Shown here: positions 4,551 through 8,499 of the stretch, one piece after another
Layout of the letters: every line of letters begins with the position of its first letter
How positions within the stretch are numbered: the first letter of the stretch is position 1
Assembly (NCBI GenBank): GCA_016180605.1
Contig: JACPAW010000087.1
Coordinates: 1 to 8,499, forward strand
DNA length: 8,499 nt
Direction: 5' to 3'
Origin: Candidatus Omnitrophota bacterium
Lineage (GTDB): Bacteria > Omnitrophota > Gorgyraeia > Aquiviventales > Aquiviventaceae
Notes under the pieces: model-generated
Databases searched by the model: none
What the model was told of the DNA's origin: nothing
What the model saw: only the letters and a program-made list of their open reading frames with translations
Translations under genes and position numbers: made by a program

Positions 4551-5272
4551 CTCCTTTTCTCATCATTGCTCACCGGGGTGCTTCTGCCGTTGCCCCGGAG
4601 AGCACAGCGGCAGCGATTCTGGCTGCAGCGCGGTGCGGTGCGCACATGGTGGAGCTCGACGTCGAGATGACGAAGGAGGGACGATTGATCATCTTCCACG
4701 ATGAGCGGCTGGAGCGCACCACCGATGGAAAAGGACAGGTTCGTCACACATCCTTGATGGCGCTTAAGCGCCTGGATGCGGGCTCTTGGTTTCATCCACG
4801 CTTTCGCCAGGAAAAAGTCTTGCTCGTGGCGGAAGCGCTTAGCCTTCTACCCTCTTGGATGGGAGTCAATCTGGAATTAAAACGCACCCGTCAAAAGGCG
4901 GCCCTGCTGCAGCGGTTGGAAAAACTCATTACCCGCATTCATTTTCAACAGCGCCTGTTGTTTTCTTCATTCGATCCTGGTCTGCTCAAACCCATCTGCA
5001 AGCCGGCAATCCCCACTGCATTATTGTGCCGCCAAGAGGCGGAGCGTTCCCTTCGGCATGCTATCCGGATTGGATGTGCGGCTTGGCATCCTCATTGGGA
5101 GATGGCGACACGGCATCGCATTGCGACAGCGCATGCCGCAGGCTTACGGGTCCATGTATGGACGGTGGATAAGCCCGTACTGGCCCATCGGTTTCGACAG
5201 TGGGGCGTGGATGGAGTATTTACCAACAACCCTGCTTTATTGAATCGCAGCCTCCCGCAGGTGTGGGGATGA
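4547..5272 (+). CDS. Glycerophosphodiester phosphodiesterase (GDPD, cytoplasmic UgpQ-like)
   Basis: The protein has 241 residues and no signal peptide, like cytoplasmic UgpQ-type enzymes. It hydrolyses glycerophosphodiesters to glycerol-3-phosphate and an alcohol. Visible signatures are AHRGAS (H9, R10), VAPEST (Ser where Asn is usual), ELDVEMTKEG (E36, D38), FHDERLERTTDG (H51), LELK (E110, K112), VHVWTVD, and GVDGVFTNNP near the C-terminus. The catalytic and metal-binding residues expected for the family are all present. The start ATG at 4547 overlaps the SAM-hydrolase stop (ATGA). An upstream in-frame ATG at 4469 would lie deep inside the previous gene and is less likely. Beside a patatin phospholipase it could process the deacylated products, an inference from gene order. 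Confidence 0.94.
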   Translation: MTPFLIIAHRGASAVAPESTAAAILAAARCGAHMVELDVEMTKEGRLIIFHDERLERTTDGKGQVRHTSLMALKRLDAGSWFHPRFRQEKVLLVAEALSLLPSWMGVNLELKRTRQKAALLQRLEKLITRIHFQQRLLFSSFDPGLLKPICKPAIPTALLCRQEAERSLRHAIRIGCAAWHPHWEMATRHRIATAHAAGLRVHVWTVDKPVLAHRFRQWGVDGVFTNNPALLNRSLPQVWG

Positions 5273-7473
5273 CAACGGGCGACGCTCGTTCTCAAGACAA
5301 GGTCGTGATCTTAAAACGCCTTTTGGTTTTTTCCGTCTGCACCGAAGAACAGCTTCAGTTCATTGCAGAACGCACCCGTTTGGTCGAATATAAAAAAGGG
5401 GAGATTATTTATCGAGAAGGCGACCCGGCCGATGCGTTTTACATCGTCAGCTTTGGAAGATTGCGCGTTTTTTCCAAGGCTGAGGCAGACACCAAAGAGC
5501 GCACGCTTTCCATCTTGCACAACGGGGACTGCTTTGGAGAAATCTCCCTTCTGACAGGGGAATCGCACTCCGCTTCCGTCCATGCGTTGAACGATACCCT
5601 GATCCTGCGTCTTGAAAAGAAAGATTTTGAAGACGTCATCAATCGCATTCCCTCGCTTGTCCTGCACTTAAGCCGTTCGCTCTCGAAAAGGCTCCGGGTG
5701 CGTGAGCTGGGAAGCGAATTCTCGGACACCACGATCATTGGAATTACCAGTGCTATCGCAGGCATTGGCAGAACTTCCTTTTCGATTTCGCTGGCGACCC
5801 ATCTGGTGCGAGAAACCGCAAAGGCCGTAGCCGTTGTGGATTTTGCGGGGACTTCCAGCCTCTATCAGGTTCCGGGACAAGTACTGCCGCAAGCCAGCGA
5901 TTTTTCCGAGAAATCTGCTGACGAAATTGCCGACAGTGCCATAGCACAGCATCCATTGGGCTTCCAGGTCTTATCCGCTGCCGGACTCATTCCTGCGGAA
6001 TTCGGAGAACGCATGGTTGCACCCTTGTTGAGCGTTCTGGCCAATCGCTTTCATTACATCATTCTGGACCTTCCCATTGGCATTGAGTTGGCTATTCTCA
6101 AAGCGCTCGTGCAATCGGATCTTATTTTCCTGCTGACAGATGCTGAGGCATCGCATGTGATTCAAACGACCGCTTTGGTACATCAATTGGCGGCGGTCAT
6201 GGGATCGGTAGAACAAAGGATCAGGCTTGTCATGAATCAACCGCAGCCAACGGAAGCGATCATCGACACGGTTGAGCTTTCCAAGCAAGTGGGTCTTTCC
6301 GTCGTTTGCAGCCTGCCCTATATCCACTTTCCTTTAGAGCAATGGGATATCGTGACCCTCAGGCAAGTCCTGGATAACCCGTTTTCATCTTATACGGTTG
6401 CGGTGCGCCACATCGCTCGCGAATTGGGCGGATTGCTGGTGGGTTTAGCACTTGGCTCCGGGGCGGCTTTAGGGCTGGCACACATTGGCGTCTTGAAGGT
6501 GATTGAGCGAGAGGGTATTCCCATCGACATTATCGCAGGTTCCAGCATCGGAGCACTCGTGGGAGGGCTATGGGCCTCAGGCCGATCCGCTCAGGAATTG
6601 GAAGAGATGGCCCTGCGCATGCGCAACCCGTGGGATATCCGAAAACTATTCGTATTGGATGTGGGGACACCGGTGTTCAGTTCCGTCGTGGGTGTTATCT
6701 TAGGCATCCTTGTCGGTTGGCTAGCCGGTTTTTGGGCAGGGTTCTTATTCGGTTTCATCATAGCCGTTACCTTCGGGCTTATTCTCGGGCCCTTAGTGGG
6801 AGGGCCGATTCGCGGTTCTAAGCTGATGGCCCAATTGGAACAAGATTTTGGGGGGAAGACGTTCCAAGATACCCGTATTCCTTTGAAAGTGGTTGCGGCA
6901 AATCCCGTGCTTCGGGAGGAAGTGGTTTTTGATTCCGGTTCGATCGCGGATGCGGTCCGGGCTTCCGTTTCGATTCCGGGGATTTTTAAACCCGTGATCC
7001 GACAGGGAAAGATTTGTCTGGATGGCGGGGTGGTCAGTCCCATTCCTATCGGGGTGCTCAAGCGCTACGGTGCCCACCACGTCATTGCCGTCAATGTTTT
7101 TCCAAGTGCTGCCGAATTAAGCCAACACCAGCAGCAACAGTTGCAGCGCCGCCTCGAACGCGATGCGCAATTAGCTCAACGGAGCTTGTGGGTTAGGCTC
7201 TTATGGCGCGTGCGCCAGGAAATACGCCGCTCCCTTTCTCCTTTGGTCTTCGATGTCATCATGCGCTCCATGCAGTCCATGGAGCATCTGATTGCGGAGG
7301 TCGCTTGTCGTGAAGCGGATTTAACGCTTCGTCCGACGGTTGCCGGTTCGCATTGGCTTGAGTTTTTCCATCCTGAGAAATTTATCCGCAGAGGAGAAGA
7401 GGTGGCCTTGCAAGCGTTGCCGGAACTCAAGCGCATCGCTGGGGCGCGTCGCGTTGACAATAACCCGCAATAG
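5269..7473 (+). CDS. NTE-type patatin phospholipase: CNB + degenerate P-loop + patatin with membrane insert
   Basis: The protein has 734 residues. Residues about 14-125 form a cyclic-nucleotide-binding (CNB) domain; its phosphate cassette reads FGEISLLTGESHSAS (89-103), keeping E91 but with His100 where cAMP binders have Arg. Residues about 155-375 look like a MinD/ParA-type fold: the loop AGIGRTS (164-170) lacks the Walker Lys (R168 instead), while ILDLP (265-269) resembles Walker B. The patatin domain starts near 390 with LALGSGAALGLAHIGVL, nucleophile elbow GSSIG (S426) and dyad DGG (D585). Residues about 469-512 are a glycine-rich hydrophobic stretch, enough for two helices, inserted within patatin. 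Members (NTE, YchK-like) deacylate phospholipids or lysophospholipids. The start overlaps the GDPD stop (ATGA), with a partial AGGTG upstream. It is the last gene of the overlap chain. Confidence 0.92.
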   Translation: MTTGDARSQDKVVILKRLLVFSVCTEEQLQFIAERTRLVEYKKGEIIYREGDPADAFYIVSFGRLRVFSKAEADTKERTLSILHNGDCFGEISLLTGESHSASVHALNDTLILRLEKKDFEDVINRIPSLVLHLSRSLSKRLRVRELGSEFSDTTIIGITSAIAGIGRTSFSISLATHLVRETAKAVAVVDFAGTSSLYQVPGQVLPQASDFSEKSADEIADSAIAQHPLGFQVLSAAGLIPAEFGERMVAPLLSVLANRFHYIILDLPIGIELAILKALVQSDLIFLLTDAEASHVIQTTALVHQLAAVMGSVEQRIRLVMNQPQPTEAIIDTVELSKQVGLSVVCSLPYIHFPLEQWDIVTLRQVLDNPFSSYTVAVRHIARELGGLLVGLALGSGAALGLAHIGVLKVIEREGIPIDIIAGSSIGALVGGLWASGRSAQELEEMALRMRNPWDIRKLFVLDVGTPVFSSVVGVILGILVGWLAGFWAGFLFGFIIAVTFGLILGPLVGGPIRGSKLMAQLEQDFGGKTFQDTRIPLKVVAANPVLREEVVFDSGSIADAVRASVSIPGIFKPVIRQGKICLDGGVVSPIPIGVLKRYGAHHVIAVNVFPSAAELSQHQQQQLQRRLERDAQLAQRSLWVRLLWRVRQEIRRSLSPLVFDVIMRSMQSMEHLIAEVACREADLTLRPTVAGSHWLEFFHPEKFIRRGEEVALQALPELKRIAGARRVDNNPQ

Positions 7474-7483
7474 CGAGTACGAT
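7454..7483 (+). promoter_or_regulatory. Putative sigma70 promoter for thiolase
   Basis: A perfect TTGACA (7454-7459), 18-bp spacer and TACGAT (7478-7483, 4 of 6) lie across the end of the patatin gene. The predicted start near 7490 leaves a leader of about 15 nt that contains GAGGA (7496-7500) four nt before ATG 7505. The thiolase may therefore be expressed independently as well as by read-through. Confidence 0.5.
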
Positions 7484-7504
7484 ACAACGAGCTACGAGGA
7501 AAAA

Positions 7505-8499
7505 ATGGCAGAAGAGATCGTGATTGTGGAGGCTCTTCGCACTCCGCAGGGTGTTTTCGGGGGTGCGCTGAAGCAATTGACCGCGCAGAAACTAGGGGAG
7601 ATCGTAGTCCGCGCTCTGCTGGAACGGACTCGGATGGATCCCTCTCAGGTCGAGGAAGTCATCATGGGCTGCGTGGCGCAAGGTTCGGATGCACCGAATA
7701 TCGCCCGCGTCATTGCTCTCAACGTCGGTCTTCCCATTCAGGTTACCGCTTATACCGTCCAGCGCAATTGTGGTTCCAGCTTGCAATCGATCGTAAATGG
7801 CTGTCAGAACATCCTCTGCGGCGATCGGGATGCGCAAATTATAGGAGGCACGGAATGCATGAGTGCCGCTCCCTACGTCAGCCGCGATCTGCGCTGGGGA
7901 AAGCGTCTGCGTCATTCAGAGATGGTGGACACGGTCTGGGAAGGGCTGACGGATCCGGTTTGTGGGCAGATCATGGGCCAAACGGCTGAGAATCTTGTTT
8001 CCGAATTTAAGATCAGCCGCTCCGACCAAGATCAGTTTGCACTGTTGTCTCACCAGAGGGCTTTCCGAGCCAATAGAGAAGGGCGCTTCAAGGATGAGTT
8101 GGTCCCGGTTCTTGTGCCCAAGCGGGCAATGGGACGCGATTTGCCGCCGGAACCCTTCACTCAGGATGAAGGGATCAACCCTGGCTTAAGCGAGCCGCTC
8201 TTAGCCCAGTACCCGTCTATTTTCAAAGAAAACGGGACGGTGACTTCGGGTAATAGTTGCTTCAATGCCGATGGAGCCGCAGCCCTGCTGATGATGTCAT
8301 CTAGAAAGGCTAAAGCCATTGGTCTTAAGCCGATCGCTCGGGTGCGATCCTGGGCATTTGCAGGGCTTGAGCCAGAACGCATGGGGTTGGGGCCGGTTTT
8401 AGCGATTCCATTAGCTCTCAAAAAAGCGGGCTTAACTCTTAAAGATATTCAACTCATCGAACTCAACGAAGCCTTTGCCGCAACCTATCTTTCTTGCGA
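7505..8499 (+). CDS. Acetyl-CoA acyltransferase / thiolase (3' end outside window)
   Basis: 331 codons of a thiolase are present, of roughly 390-430 expected, and the frame is open to the right edge. It begins MAEEIVIVEALRTPQGVFGG, the standard thiolase opening. The nucleophile lies in QRNCGSSLQSI (C89). Further family blocks are GGTECMSAAPY, MGQTAENL, NGTVTSGNSCFNADGAAAL and LNEAFAA just before the edge. The general-base His and second Cys motif lie beyond the window. The enzyme either condenses two acetyl-CoA or performs thiolytic cleavage in beta-oxidation; sequence alone does not decide, though a fatty-acid role fits the preceding lipid hydrolases. The start is ATG 7505 with GAGGA four nt upstream, 31 nt after the patatin stop. 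Confidence 0.95.
   Translation, partial: MAEEIVIVEALRTPQGVFGGALKQLTAQKLGEIVVRALLERTRMDPSQVEEVIMGCVAQGSDAPNIARVIALNVGLPIQVTAYTVQRNCGSSLQSIVNGCQNILCGDRDAQIIGGTECMSAAPYVSRDLRWGKRLRHSEMVDTVWEGLTDPVCGQIMGQTAENLVSEFKISRSDQDQFALLSHQRAFRANREGRFKDELVPVLVPKRAMGRDLPPEPFTQDEGINPGLSEPLLAQYPSIFKENGTVTSGNSCFNADGAAALLMMSSRKAKAIGLKPIARVRSWAFAGLEPERMGLGPVLAIPLALKKAGLTLKDIQLIELNEAFAATYLSC

Noticed and set aside
6591..7061. Minus-strand frame of 156 codons
   Set aside because: It is opposite the patatin domain, is Pro/Thr/Ser-rich without motifs, and is a shadow of the real gene.

Overview
The window is bacterial, with compact Gram-negative style gene organisation: sigma70-type promoters, Shine-Dalgarno sites, a Rho-independent terminator and overlapping stop/start codons. 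The gene families (ExeA-like AAA ATPase, PilZ, HIT, SAM hydrolase, GDPD, NTE-type patatin, thiolase) are spread too widely to name a phylum. An under-studied Gram-negative lineage such as Omnitrophota or Nitrospirota would fit, but that is a guess. No tRNA, rRNA, CRISPR array, integrase or transposase is visible.

Left part, minus strand (1-965): an ExeA/GspA-type AAA ATPase followed 17 nt later by the N-terminus of a Pro/Ala-rich protein that runs off the left edge. This pair is typical of secretion or pilus loci. A divergent promoter pair (about 983-1047) separates it from a plus-strand PilZ (c-di-GMP receptor-like) gene.

Middle part (1437-2021): two very small genes with dedicated signals. 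An extended -10 promoter starts a leader of about 73 nt that can fold in two mutually exclusive ways, one of them hiding a near-perfect Shine-Dalgarno. It precedes a 49-aa two-helix membrane protein and a textbook terminator. Immediately after the T-run a new promoter begins. It could express a nearly leaderless 32-aa membrane peptide and then a long imperfect hairpin just ahead of the ribosome site of a 58-aa Cys4 protein.

Right part (2022-7473): a tight co-directional operon of Cys4 zinc-ribbon-like protein, HIT hydrolase, second PilZ protein, membrane-anchored alpha/beta hydrolase, SAM hydrolase (DUF62), glycerophosphodiester phosphodiesterase (GDPD) and a 734-aa CNB / degenerate P-loop / patatin protein. 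Three successive junctions are 4-nt ATGA overlaps, and others are TGATG or TGA-ATG. A patatin (lyso)phospholipase would make glycerophosphodiesters, which GDPD would cleave, so a membrane-lipid turnover module under nucleotide second-messenger control is a reasonable inference. A thiolase with its own promoter follows (7505 to the right edge, incomplete) and could act on the released acyl chains.

The most unusual items are the structured leader of the 49-aa gene, the roughly 44-residue glycine-rich membrane segment inside the patatin domain, and the exact 21-bp in-frame duplication in the second PilZ gene.
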